Source: CAYNRE01 sp964399535
GTDB lineage: Bacteria; Planctomycetota; Planctomycetia; Pirellulales; CAYNRE01
Length of the DNA stretch: 64,000 bases
Assembly (NCBI GenBank): GCA_964399535.1
Contig: CAYNRE010000044.1
Location: 1-64,000, forward strand
Direction: 5' to 3'
The notes under the pieces are model-generated. The model was not told the origin of the DNA and did no database searches. It was given only the letters and a program-made list of their open reading frames with translations. Position 1 is the stretch's first letter; every line of letters starts with the position of its first letter. A program made the position numbers and the translations under genes. Shown here one piece after another: positions 22,008-29,858 of the stretch.

Positions 22008-23504
22008 GTGCCGTTTTCAGCCTCGTCTCAACCTGGTGTCAGTCTGCGCGAGCTCTTGCCCGAAGCCCGGTTCTCCGTGGCCGGCGACGTGCGAGTAGTG
22101 AGTTGCACGGCCGACAGCCGCCATTGCCGCCCCGGCGATCTGTTCGTGGCGCTGGCTGGCCAGCAGAGCGACGGGCATCAGTACGCCTCGCAGGCCGTGG
22201 CCCGCGGCGCCATCGCCGTTCTGGCTCAGCGGCCGCTGCCTGGCCTGAAGGTGCCCGTAATTGTCGCTTCCGATTCGGCCGAGGCCTATGGTCGGCTCTG
22301 TCACCGATTGGCGGGCGATGCCAGCCAGCGGCTCAAGGTTGTGGGTGTTACCGGCACCAACGGCAAAACCACGGTTAGCTACCTGGTCGCCAGTATTCTC
22401 GAAGCGGCCGGCTTTTCGGCGGGGATTCTCGGCACGCTGGGTAACTTCGACGGGCTCGACCTGGAGCCGAGCCGGTTCACGACCCCCACGGCGCCCCAGT
22501 TGGCATCTTGGTTGGCCCGCTGCGAAGCCAATGGCTGCACGCACGCCGTAATGGAAGTATCGAGCCATGCCCTGGCCCAGCGGCGCGAGGCCGGTCTGCA
22601 GCTCGACGTGGCCTGTGTCACGAATATCCGGCGTGAGCATCTCGATTTTCACGGTACTCCGGCGGCTTACCGGGCCGCCAAGGCGCGGATTCTCGAGCGG
22701 CTGCGACCCGAGGGCTGTGTCGTGCTGAACGCCGACGATGCCGGCAGCATCAGTCTCACCGAATTGGTCGAGGGGGCCGCGGTAACCGTGGGTATCGACG
22801 CCCCGGCAGAAATAACCGCCACGCCGCTGGAGTGTTGGCCGAGCGAGCAAACTTTCCTGCTGGAAGTCGACCGCGAGGCCGTGCCCGTCCGGACGACCCT
22901 CATCGGCCGGCACAACATCGAGAATTGTCTGGTCGCGGCCGCCGTGGGGCTCGCCTACGGGCTCGAGCTACCCGAGATCGTTCGTGGCATCGAATCGGTC
23001 CAGCGCATCCCGGGCCGGCTGGAGCGAATCGAGTGCGGCCAGCCCTTTGCGGTTTACGTGGACTACGCCCACACCCCCGACGCGCTGGAGCGAGTGCTTA
23101 CGGCGCTGCGCGAAGTGGTTGCCGGCCGGTTGATTTGCGTTTTCGGCGCCGGCGGAAACCGCGATCGCCAAAAGCGGCCCGAGATGGGCTGGGCGGTCGA
23201 CCGCTGCTCGGATTGGGCGGTGGTAACCAGCGACAATCCCCGCGACGAAGACCCCCGGCAGATTGTGGGCGAAATCCTCAAGGGGTTTCGTACCGGCCAT
23301 CGCCCGCGGGTAATTCTCGATCGCCCCCAAGCCATAGCCGCGGCCCTGGAAGCGGCCCAACCTGGCGATGCCGTAGTAATCGCCGGCAAAGGGCACGAAG
23401 CCTTTCAGATTTGCGGCGGCCAGGTCCTGCCACTCGACGATCGAGAGCTGGCGCGGACCTGGCTCTACGATCACTACCGGCCTCAGTCGGTGCCAGCCGC
23501 CTGA
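22008..23504 (+). CDS. murE: UDP-N-acetylmuramoyl-L-alanyl-D-glutamate--2,6-diaminopimelate ligase
   Basis: The start is GTG 22008, with GGGAGG about 9 nt upstream. A GTG 21 nt earlier is in frame but lies before the ribosome binding site. The product has 498 residues. The N-terminal UDP-substrate domain (TADSRHCRPGDLFVALAG) is followed by the ATP loop GTNGKT at 116-121, then VMEVSSHAL, then VDYAHTPDALE. The third-amino-acid motif DNPR is at 409-412, the signature of enzymes that add meso-diaminopimelate rather than lysine. It acts in the cytoplasm on UDP-MurNAc-dipeptide. It heads the operon; murF, which usually follows, is missing. The next gene is mraY after 442 bp. Confidence 0.95.
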   Translation: MPFSASSQPGVSLRELLPEARFSVAGDVRVVSCTADSRHCRPGDLFVALAGQQSDGHQYASQAVARGAIAVLAQRPLPGLKVPVIVASDSAEAYGRLCHRLAGDASQRLKVVGVTGTNGKTTVSYLVASILEAAGFSAGILGTLGNFDGLDLEPSRFTTPTAPQLASWLARCEANGCTHAVMEVSSHALAQRREAGLQLDVACVTNIRREHLDFHGTPAAYRAAKARILERLRPEGCVVLNADDAGSISLTELVEGAAVTVGIDAPAEITATPLECWPSEQTFLLEVDREAVPVRTTLIGRHNIENCLVAAAVGLAYGLELPEIVRGIESVQRIPGRLERIECGQPFAVYVDYAHTPDALERVLTALREVVAGRLICVFGAGGNRDRQKRPEMGWAVDRCSDWAVVTSDNPRDEDPRQIVGEILKGFRTGHRPRVILDRPQAIAAALEAAQPGDAVVIAGKGHEAFQICGGQVLPLDDRELARTWLYDHYRPQSVPAA

Positions 23505-23736
23505 TGAGCGCTCGACTTGTCTCGTCTGGTCCAGACAAATTCGGCAACTCACGTAAAGGAAACAGCCCCACGGCGCCTTACCCGCGGCGCACGACCGACC
23601 AGTTCGTAGCTCCATCGGTGGTGTCGGGTTTGCGGGAATCCGACACGGCCCACCCTCCTGGGTTCGAGCAATCCACTTTCGAGTCACGGTCACTGGGTCG
23701 ACCGCCTCGGAAGTTGCTTCCCGATGGAGCTCATGA

Positions 23737-23774
23737 CTGACCGCCGGGAGGACTTCGGTCCTCTCGGCGGTCAG
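23737..23774. promoter_or_regulatory. 17-bp hairpin with UUCG tetraloop upstream of mraY
   Basis: CTGACCGCCGGGAGGAC pairs with GTCCTCTCGGCGGTCAG around a TTCG loop closed by C-G. There are 17 pairs with one G-T wobble. C(UUCG)G is the most stable RNA tetraloop. No T-run follows, so it is not a standard terminator. A role in RNA stability or in setting mraY expression relative to murE is possible. Confidence 0.55.
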
Positions 23775-23838
23775 GGAACACCGCCGGCCCCGGGCGCGCA
23801 CCGCGAAAGCGGGCCGCCCAAGCGGTTTTCGGCGACTT

Positions 23839-23869
23839 GCCAGCCCGGCAGCGAAATGTCCGGGCTGGC
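23839..23869. promoter_or_regulatory. 10-bp perfect inverted repeat upstream of mraY
   Basis: GCCAGCCCGG (23839-23848) and CCGGGCTGGC (23860-23869) flank an 11-nt loop. It lies about 78 nt before the mraY start and could form a leader hairpin or be a protein-binding site. Confidence 0.45.
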
Positions 23870-23946
23870 CCAGTAAGAAACTTCAGGCGGCACCCAGCAA
23901 GCAGCGGTTGTTCGATCTGCCCTCTCGTGGTCATGTAGCTTTGCCG

Positions 23947-25299
23947 ATGCTGTTTCCGCCGCAATGGTTTTTCCTCGTTTCGGCGTCTCAGGCCGCAACG
24001 GCCGCCACCGCAATGCTACTTGCCGCGGGCAGTAGCTTGCTGCTGGTGTTGCTGGTCGGCCCGCGAGCCATTGCCTGGCTGGGGCGCCATTGCCCCGAGC
24101 CGGTGCATAGCCCCTCGCCCGAGCTTCGGGTGCGCCAGGCCAGCAAGGAAGGCACCCCCACGCTGGGCGGGCTGATCGTGCTGGCAGCCGCGCTGGGATC
24201 CGGCGCCGTACTGGTCGACGGGCACTCGGCCGCCGCTCAGACCTCGCTGGCGGTCGTTTCTGGTTTGGCTGGCATCGGCCTGCTCGACGATGCCCTGAAG
24301 CTCCGGCGTCGGTCCGATGGACTGCGGGCAGGGACCAAGTTCGTTCTTCAGCTCGCCGTCACTTGGCCCGCCCTGGAGCTATTGGCAAGCCAACGGCCCG
24401 CCTGGGACCTATTCGTACCCGGCTTGGGCCCCGTGCCGCTGGGCGAGAGAATGTTTGTGGCCTTGGGCCTGTTTACCGTGGTGGGGTCGGCCAACGCCGT
24501 GAATCTGACCGACGGGCTCGACGGGTTGGCCGCTGGCTGTTGGCTGTTGGTTGCCGCGGGGCTGGCTGCGGTGCTGCTGGGCTGGAGCTTCCGGCAGCCG
24601 TTGCCGGAAGCGGTCGCCTTGCTCGACCAGACCGAATGGCTGACCGTGTTCGCCGCGCTTTGGGGAGCCGTGGCCGGGTTCTGGTGGTTCAACCGCTACC
24701 CTGCCCAGGTTTTTTTAGGCGATACCGGAGCCCTGGCCCTGGGGGGTGCCCTGGGTCTGGTGGCGGTGGCCACCGGGTGTGCGCTTGTTCTTGCGGCGTT
24801 GGGCCTGGTCTTTGTGCTCGAAACCCTGAGCGTCGTCGTCCAAAAAACCTCTCGCCGCTGGTGGGGGAGGCGCGTGTTTCACTGCGCCCCGCTGCATCAC
24901 CATTTCCAGTTCGCCGGTGTTGCCGAGCCGGTTGTCGTGCGGCGATTCGTGTTCGGAACTCTGGTTTCGGTGGCCACGGCGTCGGCCTGGCTGGTTTTTC
25001 AGCCGGTTGCCGCCCGCCAGGCACCCTCCCCCGCGCCCGCCGGCTTGCCGGCCCGCTCACCGGGAGCCGAGGCCACGGCGGGCGCTCGAGCGACCGCGTT
25101 GTCGGCGGTTGACAAGATCGAACCCGCTGCTGCGAAGAACCTTGAGAAGCTACCCGGCGCGCGAACCCCGGGGGCGAACGCCGAGTCTCGAATACGTGAG
25201 CACTTTCGGATTTCCGCAGCCGCAAGGCCCTGGGCCGAGCCTGCCTACGATTTCAGCCCGAGATTGCTCGGACCAAGGACTGGTAAGGTGTTACGATGA
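23947..25299 (+). CDS. mraY: Phospho-N-acetylmuramoyl-pentapeptide-transferase with a C-terminal extension
   Basis: ATG 23947 is taken as start. An in-frame TTG 39 nt upstream is possible but unsupported. The product has 450 residues, against about 360 in E. coli. The polytopic membrane protein carries the family motifs KEGTPTLGG (~66-74), GLLDDALK with the catalytic Asp pair, NLTDGLDGLA, FLGDTGALALGG and APLHHHFQ. It makes lipid I from UDP-MurNAc-pentapeptide and undecaprenyl phosphate. After the last membrane helix (ending ~350) there is a ~95-residue Ala/Pro-rich, low-complexity tail that MraY proteins normally lack. murG overlaps its stop by 4 bp (ATGA). Confidence 0.92.
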   Translation: MLFPPQWFFLVSASQAATAATAMLLAAGSSLLLVLLVGPRAIAWLGRHCPEPVHSPSPELRVRQASKEGTPTLGGLIVLAAALGSGAVLVDGHSAAAQTSLAVVSGLAGIGLLDDALKLRRRSDGLRAGTKFVLQLAVTWPALELLASQRPAWDLFVPGLGPVPLGERMFVALGLFTVVGSANAVNLTDGLDGLAAGCWLLVAAGLAAVLLGWSFRQPLPEAVALLDQTEWLTVFAALWGAVAGFWWFNRYPAQVFLGDTGALALGGALGLVAVATGCALVLAALGLVFVLETLSVVVQKTSRRWWGRRVFHCAPLHHHFQFAGVAEPVVVRRFVFGTLVSVATASAWLVFQPVAARQAPSPAPAGLPARSPGAEATAGARATALSAVDKIEPAAAKNLEKLPGARTPGANAESRIREHFRISAAARPWAEPAYDFSPRLLGPRTGKVLR

Positions 25300-26495
25300 G
25301 TGCGCCGACAATGACTCGGCCGGTTTCGAACCAGCGCCCCGTGCCGGGTCACTGGCAGCTTAGCGAGCGGCCCCACGTGGTGCTGGCCGGTGGCGGCACG
25401 GGTGGCCACCTTTTTCCGGGTTTGGCGGTGGCGGCCGCGCTGGTCGAGCGTTTGCCGGAAGCGAGAATTACCCTGGCGGGTTCGGGCAGCGAGTTCGAGC
25501 GGCGCCAAGTGGCCCTGGCCGGTTACGACTACGTTTCGTTGGCTTGCCGCCCCACACCCCGGGGGCCCTGGGCCGCCGTGCGGTTTCTGCGCGACCATTG
25601 GACCGGCGCCCGACAAGCTGGGCAGTTTCTCGACGCACAACAGGTTTCGGCCGTGGTCGGGCTCGGCGGTTACGTTAGCGTTCCCATGGGGCGGGCCGCG
25701 GCGCGGCGGCGTTTGCCGCTGGTGCTGCTGGAACAAAACGCCGTGCCGGGCCGCGCCACCCAATGGCTCGCTCCCTCGGCTACGGTTGTCTGCGCGGCCC
25801 TGGGCGAGGCACGCCCTCTGTTGCGCAGCCGCGCCGTCCGCGTGGTGGGCAACCCCGTGCGACCCGAATTCGAGGCCCTCTGGCATCAGCGCACCAGCAC
25901 TTGGAGCCAGCCGGTCTCCGCCGAGCGGCCCCGGCTGGTGGTGTTGGGTGGCAGCCAGGGCGCCGAAACGCTGAACAAGCAGGTGCCCCGCGCGCTGTAC
26001 AAGCTGGGTTCGCGACTGGCCTGCTGGCAGATTGTGCATCAGGCCGGCCACCGCGATCAGCAGGCGACCCGAGAGCTTTATCGCAAGCTCGGGTTGTCGG
26101 CGGTGGTGGTGCCGTTTATCGAGCAAATGGCCCAGGTGCTGGCGGGCAGCCAGTTGGCCATTTCGCGCGCGGGGGGAACCACGCTGGCCGAACTTTCGGC
26201 CTCGGGCGTGCCGTCGCTGTTGTTGCCGCACCCGCGAGCGACCGACGACCACCAGCGCAAAAACGCCGAGGTGTTTGTCAGCGCCGGCGCGGCGCAGATG
26301 CTCGATGTGCGCGAAGTAACCGGCCGGGTCGACAACGCCCTGGCCGACCGGCTGGCCCCGCTGCTGCTCGACGCCGTGCAGCGGCGGCGCATGAGCCAGG
26401 CGATGTTGCGGCAGGCCCGGCCCGATGCCGCGGGGCAGGTGGCCGACCTGGTTGCCGAGTTGGTGACTCGGCCGACAACGCGTCGCGCGGGTTAG
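25296..26495 (+). CDS. murG: UDP-N-acetylglucosamine--lipid I N-acetylglucosaminyltransferase
   Basis: The start ATG 25296 overlaps the mraY stop (ATGA), indicating translational coupling. The product has 399 residues. GT-B fold: the N-terminal glycine loop GGGTGGHLFPGLAVA follows a ~30-residue N-terminal extension. GLGGYVSVP and LLEQNAVPGRATQWL come next, then the second glycine loop LGGSQGAETLN and the donor-binding RAGGTTLAELSASGVPSLLLP. It converts lipid I to lipid II at the inner face of the membrane. Confidence 0.94.
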   Translation: MSAPTMTRPVSNQRPVPGHWQLSERPHVVLAGGGTGGHLFPGLAVAAALVERLPEARITLAGSGSEFERRQVALAGYDYVSLACRPTPRGPWAAVRFLRDHWTGARQAGQFLDAQQVSAVVGLGGYVSVPMGRAAARRRLPLVLLEQNAVPGRATQWLAPSATVVCAALGEARPLLRSRAVRVVGNPVRPEFEALWHQRTSTWSQPVSAERPRLVVLGGSQGAETLNKQVPRALYKLGSRLACWQIVHQAGHRDQQATRELYRKLGLSAVVVPFIEQMAQVLAGSQLAISRAGGTTLAELSASGVPSLLLPHPRATDDHQRKNAEVFVSAGAAQMLDVREVTGRVDNALADRLAPLLLDAVQRRRMSQAMLRQARPDAAGQVADLVAELVTRPTTRRAG

Positions 26496-26624
26496 CGTTC
26501 TCGGCCCGCGCGGCGCTTGCCAAGGCGCCGGGCGCGTGTTCTATTGCCGCCTTGCCGGGCCAGACGCGCGCCACCGCGGGCGCGCTGGCGCGCCGGCGCC
26601 CTTTCTCCCCGAGGTTCGCCGGCC

Positions 26625-27524
26625 ATGCCGATCGTGCGCACGCCCGACGAGTGTTTTGCCGTCCTGCCGGAGTTTCCTTATCCGCCGCGCTACGTGCAGG
26701 TTGGCGACACGCGGATGCATTACGTCGACGTGGGCGCGGGCGAGCCGATTCTGTGTTTGCACGGCGAGCCTACCTGGTCGTTTCTGTACCGGCGGATGAT
26801 TCCGCCGCTGGCCGAGCACTATCGCGTGATCGCGCCCGACCTGGTCGGTTTCGGCCGATCAGACAAGTACACGCTGGCCGACGAGTATTCGTTCCAGATG
26901 CACGTCGACAAGATGCGCGGCTTCTTGACCGAGTTGGACCTGAGCGGACTGACCCTGGTGTGCCAGGATTGGGGCGGGCTGATCGGACTGCGCGTGGCTT
27001 CGGAAATGCCCGAGCGTTTCGCGCGGCTGGTGATTATGAATACCTTTTTGCCCACGGGCGACGAGCCGCCGAGCGAGGCCTTTCTGCGGTGGCGCGATTT
27101 CGCCGCCAAGGCCGAAACCCTGCCAGTCGGTTTCATCATGCAGCGCACGCTGCTCGCCGGGGACCAAACCGACCCGGCGGTAATCGCCGCCTACGAGGCC
27201 CCCTTTCCCGACGCCACGTACCAACAGGGCGCGCTTCGCTTTCCGCAGTTGGTTCCGATTTCGCCCGACGACCCGGGCTCGGCCGGCATGCGGCGCGCGC
27301 GCGAGGTATTCTCGAAGTGGACCAAGCCCGCGCTGGTCCTCTTTGGCGATAGCGACCCGATCACGCGCGGCGGGGAGCGGTTCTTTCGCGGGCTCATTCC
27401 TTCGGCAAAGGACGAGCCGGAGATTACGATCGCCGGGGCCGGCCACTTCCTCCAGGAGGATCAGGGGCCCGTGATCAGCAACCACATTCTGGACTTTATG
27501 CAACGCCGCCCATGTCCGGCATAG
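26625..27524 (+). CDS. Haloalkane dehalogenase-like alpha/beta hydrolase
   Basis: ATG 26625 gives 299 residues. The alpha/beta-hydrolase core has the oxyanion region HGEPTW (46-51), the nucleophile elbow CQDWGG with Asp115 followed by Trp116, a cap domain (~150-225), GDSDPIT with an acidic residue at 244, and His274 in GAGHFLQED. An Asp nucleophile and the Trp following it are hallmarks of haloalkane dehalogenases (DhlA-like subfamily), which hydrolyse carbon-halogen bonds to alcohols. Epoxide hydrolases are the main alternative. It sits between murG and murC, overlapping murC by 13 bp, so it is co-expressed with cell-wall genes for no obvious reason. No signal peptide. Confidence 0.78.
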   Translation: MPIVRTPDECFAVLPEFPYPPRYVQVGDTRMHYVDVGAGEPILCLHGEPTWSFLYRRMIPPLAEHYRVIAPDLVGFGRSDKYTLADEYSFQMHVDKMRGFLTELDLSGLTLVCQDWGGLIGLRVASEMPERFARLVIMNTFLPTGDEPPSEAFLRWRDFAAKAETLPVGFIMQRTLLAGDQTDPAVIAAYEAPFPDATYQQGALRFPQLVPISPDDPGSAGMRRAREVFSKWTKPALVLFGDSDPITRGGERFFRGLIPSAKDEPEITIAGAGHFLQEDQGPVISNHILDFMQRRPCPA

Positions 27525-28960
27525 TACTGGGCCAGCATCCGGGCCCCGGCTGGGCACACCTGGTGGGGGCGGCCGGCGCGGGGCAGCGGTCGCTGGCCCG
27601 TTGGCTCGTTGAATCCCAGTGGCAAGTTTCCGGCAGCGACGACAGCCCTACCTGGCCCGCGAGCGCGCCGGCTGAGGTGCGAAGCTGGCGGCTTGCAGCC
27701 GACGCGACCGCGCCGCGGCCCGATTTAGTGGTCTCGAGCGCCGCGATTCCAGCCGATCACCCCGAACTGGTGCTGGCCCGCCGGCTGGGGCTTTGCCACC
27801 TAACTTACCCTCAGGTGCTTGGCCAGTTGAGCCGCCAGTTCCCGACCTGGGCGGTGGCCGGAACGCACGGCAAGTCGACATCCGTGGCGCTCGTTTGGTC
27901 GATACTACGGGCGGCCGGACGAGACCCCAGTGTGATCTTTGGAGCGGTGCCACTGGGGGGCGGCGCCGGTGGGCATCGCGGCAGCGACCCCTGTCTGGTG
28001 GTCGAAGCCTGTGAGTTTCGGCGGCATTTTCTCGACCTCAGCCCCCGATTCGGCGCGATTCTGAACCTGGAATGGGACCACGTCGATTGTTATCCCTCGC
28101 CGGGCGACGTCGAATCGGCTTTCGGCCAGTTTGCCGAGCAGCTCGCACCCGAGGGGGTGCTGGTGGTGCCGGCCGCAGAGCCTGCCCCCCTGCGGGCAGC
28201 CAAGCGCGGTCGGGCCCGGCTGGTCACCTTTGGCATCGACCAAGCAGCTAGCTGGCAGGCCCGGCATTTGAGCCAAGAGCGAGGGCGCTACCAGTTCGAA
28301 CTCTGGGGCCCCGAGGGGGCCCTGGGGCCGATTCGCCTCCAGGTATGGGGGCGTCACCAGGTGAGCTGCGCCCTGGCGGCGGCGGCCCTGGCCGGTTCGG
28401 CCGGAGTTCCGGGGGAAGCCATTCTGCGGGGGATTGAGGGCTTTGCCGGCCTTGCGCGGCGGACCCAGTGGCGCGGCCGTTGCGGCGAGGTTGACGTGAT
28501 CGACGACTATGCCCATCATCCTACCGCGGTCGCGGCCACGCTCGCGCTGGCGCGCCAGGCCTTCGGCAACCGTCGGCTGGTTTGCGTCTTCGAGCCGCAC
28601 CAGGTTGCCCGCACCCTGGCGCTAGTAGACGATTTCGCGGCCAGCCTCGACAATGCGGACCTGGTTTACCTGGCCCCGGTATGGTGTGCCCGAGAACGCC
28701 AGGCCGACGGCCTGGCGGGTCGCGACCGGCTGACCGCTGCCCTCGTGCGGCGCGGGCGCCCGGCCCTGGCCTGGGCACCGACCGAATTGGCAATCGACAA
28801 TTTCGTTTCGCAGCTTCGCCCCGACGACGTACTGGTGCTGATCGGGGCCGGAACCATGGGAACTCAAGCGGATGGGATCGTTGACCGACTTCGAACCGAT
28901 TCTGCGGCGGGCCGAGCCGCTGGCGCCGCGAACCTGGCTGCGCCTGGGCGGTCCGGCTGA
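27512..28960 (+). CDS. murC: UDP-N-acetylmuramate--L-alanine ligase
   Basis: ATG 27512 lies inside the end of the hydrolase gene; the product is 482 residues. The N-terminal Rossmann part is atypical (HLVGAAGAGQRSLARWL where most MurC have a GIGGxGMSGLA-type loop). The ATP loop GTHGKST (~115), the LEWDHVDCY segment, the substrate region VIDDYAHHPTAVAA and FEPHQVARTLAL identify it as MurC rather than MurD or Mpl. It adds L-alanine to UDP-MurNAc. Its C-terminus overlaps murB by 89 bp and is extended by an Ala-rich tail. Confidence 0.88.
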   Translation: MSGIVLGQHPGPGWAHLVGAAGAGQRSLARWLVESQWQVSGSDDSPTWPASAPAEVRSWRLAADATAPRPDLVVSSAAIPADHPELVLARRLGLCHLTYPQVLGQLSRQFPTWAVAGTHGKSTSVALVWSILRAAGRDPSVIFGAVPLGGGAGGHRGSDPCLVVEACEFRRHFLDLSPRFGAILNLEWDHVDCYPSPGDVESAFGQFAEQLAPEGVLVVPAAEPAPLRAAKRGRARLVTFGIDQAASWQARHLSQERGRYQFELWGPEGALGPIRLQVWGRHQVSCALAAAALAGSAGVPGEAILRGIEGFAGLARRTQWRGRCGEVDVIDDYAHHPTAVAATLALARQAFGNRRLVCVFEPHQVARTLALVDDFAASLDNADLVYLAPVWCARERQADGLAGRDRLTAALVRRGRPALAWAPTELAIDNFVSQLRPDDVLVLIGAGTMGTQADGIVDRLRTDSAAGRAAGAANLAAPGRSG

Positions 28961-29750
28961 GCTGTTTGCTGAGCCACGCTCGCAGGACGAATTGGTGGCC
29001 CTGGTACTGACTTGCCAGGAAAGCGGCACGCCGGTGCGGCTGTTGGGGGGCGGCTCCAACCTGCTGGTGCGCGACGAAGGGGTCAAGGGGGTCGTGGTCC
29101 ACCTGGCCGATCCGGTGTTTGCCAAAATCGCCATCGAAGGCGACCGGGTCATTTGTGGCGGTGCCGCCAAGCTGGGGCATGTGATCTCGTCCGCGGTTCG
29201 CGAGGGTTTGGCGGGCCTGGAAACCCTGGTCGGCATCCCGGGCACCGTTGGCGGGGCCCTGCACGGCAACGCCGGCGGCCGCGGCGGCGACATCGGCCAA
29301 TGGACGGCCCGGGCCACGGTGCTGAATCGCAAGGGCCAGATCGCCACCCGGCATCGCGACGAATTGGTCTTTGGCTATCGCCAAAGCAATCTCGACGAGC
29401 TGGTGATTCTGGAAGCCGAATTGCTGCTGGAACGTGATTCCCCCGCGGCGCTCACCCAGCGCATGCAGCAGCAGTGGATCATTAAGAAGGCAGGCCAGCC
29501 GCTGGCGCACCAAAGCGCCGGCTGCATTTTTAAGAACCCCCGCGGCATGAGCGCCGGCATGCTGATCGATCAGGCCGGGCTGAAGGGTACCCGGATCGGA
29601 GGCGCCGAAGTGAGCGATCGCCACGCGAACTTCATCGTGACCGAAAGCGGCGCCACGGCGGCCGACGTGCTCAAGCTGATCGAACTGGTGCGCGACCGGG
29701 TCGAGGAAAAGCTCGGCGTGGCGCTGGAAACCGAGATTGAAATCTGGTGA
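28872..29750 (+). CDS. murB: UDP-N-acetylenolpyruvoylglucosamine reductase
   Basis: ATG 28872 starts inside murC; the product has 292 residues. FAD-binding features: TWLRLGGPAELF near the start, LLGGGSNLLVRD (~57-68) and GIPGTVGGALHGNAGG. The YRxSN motif (FGYRQSNL) is present. The residue aligning to the usual catalytic Ser lies in QSAGCIFKNP and is Cys. A Glu-rich end (ALETEIEIW) supplies the last catalytic Glu. It reduces enolpyruvyl-UDP-GlcNAc to UDP-MurNAc with NADPH. The last gene of the mur operon, convergent with the DUF1559 gene. Confidence 0.93.
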   Translation: MGSLTDFEPILRRAEPLAPRTWLRLGGPAELFAEPRSQDELVALVLTCQESGTPVRLLGGGSNLLVRDEGVKGVVVHLADPVFAKIAIEGDRVICGGAAKLGHVISSAVREGLAGLETLVGIPGTVGGALHGNAGGRGGDIGQWTARATVLNRKGQIATRHRDELVFGYRQSNLDELVILEAELLLERDSPAALTQRMQQQWIIKKAGQPLAHQSAGCIFKNPRGMSAGMLIDQAGLKGTRIGGAEVSDRHANFIVTESGATAADVLKLIELVRDRVEEKLGVALETEIEIW

Positions 29751-29858
29751 CGGCGCCCCGTGTCGCTCGGTCGTTCGGTTGCCGCGGAGGGGCGGAATCT
29801 TAGAGCCGAACCCCTCCCGACCATCCGCTTTGTGGCCGCCTGCCACGAGCCTCCCGTT

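Larger units (their letters stand above)
23505..23946. other. Structured murE-mraY intergenic region
   Basis: This is a 442-bp gap inside an otherwise tightly packed operon. It holds two strong hairpins (23737-23774 and 23839-23869). Short frames cross it, including one of about 46 codons starting at ATG 23734, but none has protein-like character or a convincing ribosome binding site. murF would be expected here in the usual gene order, but no trace of it is visible. Confidence 0.5.

Noticed and set aside
23734..23876. Small ORF of about 46 codons in the murE-mraY gap
   Set aside because: Its codons coincide with both hairpins, there is no convincing ribosome binding site, and the peptide is Gly/Pro-rich without features.
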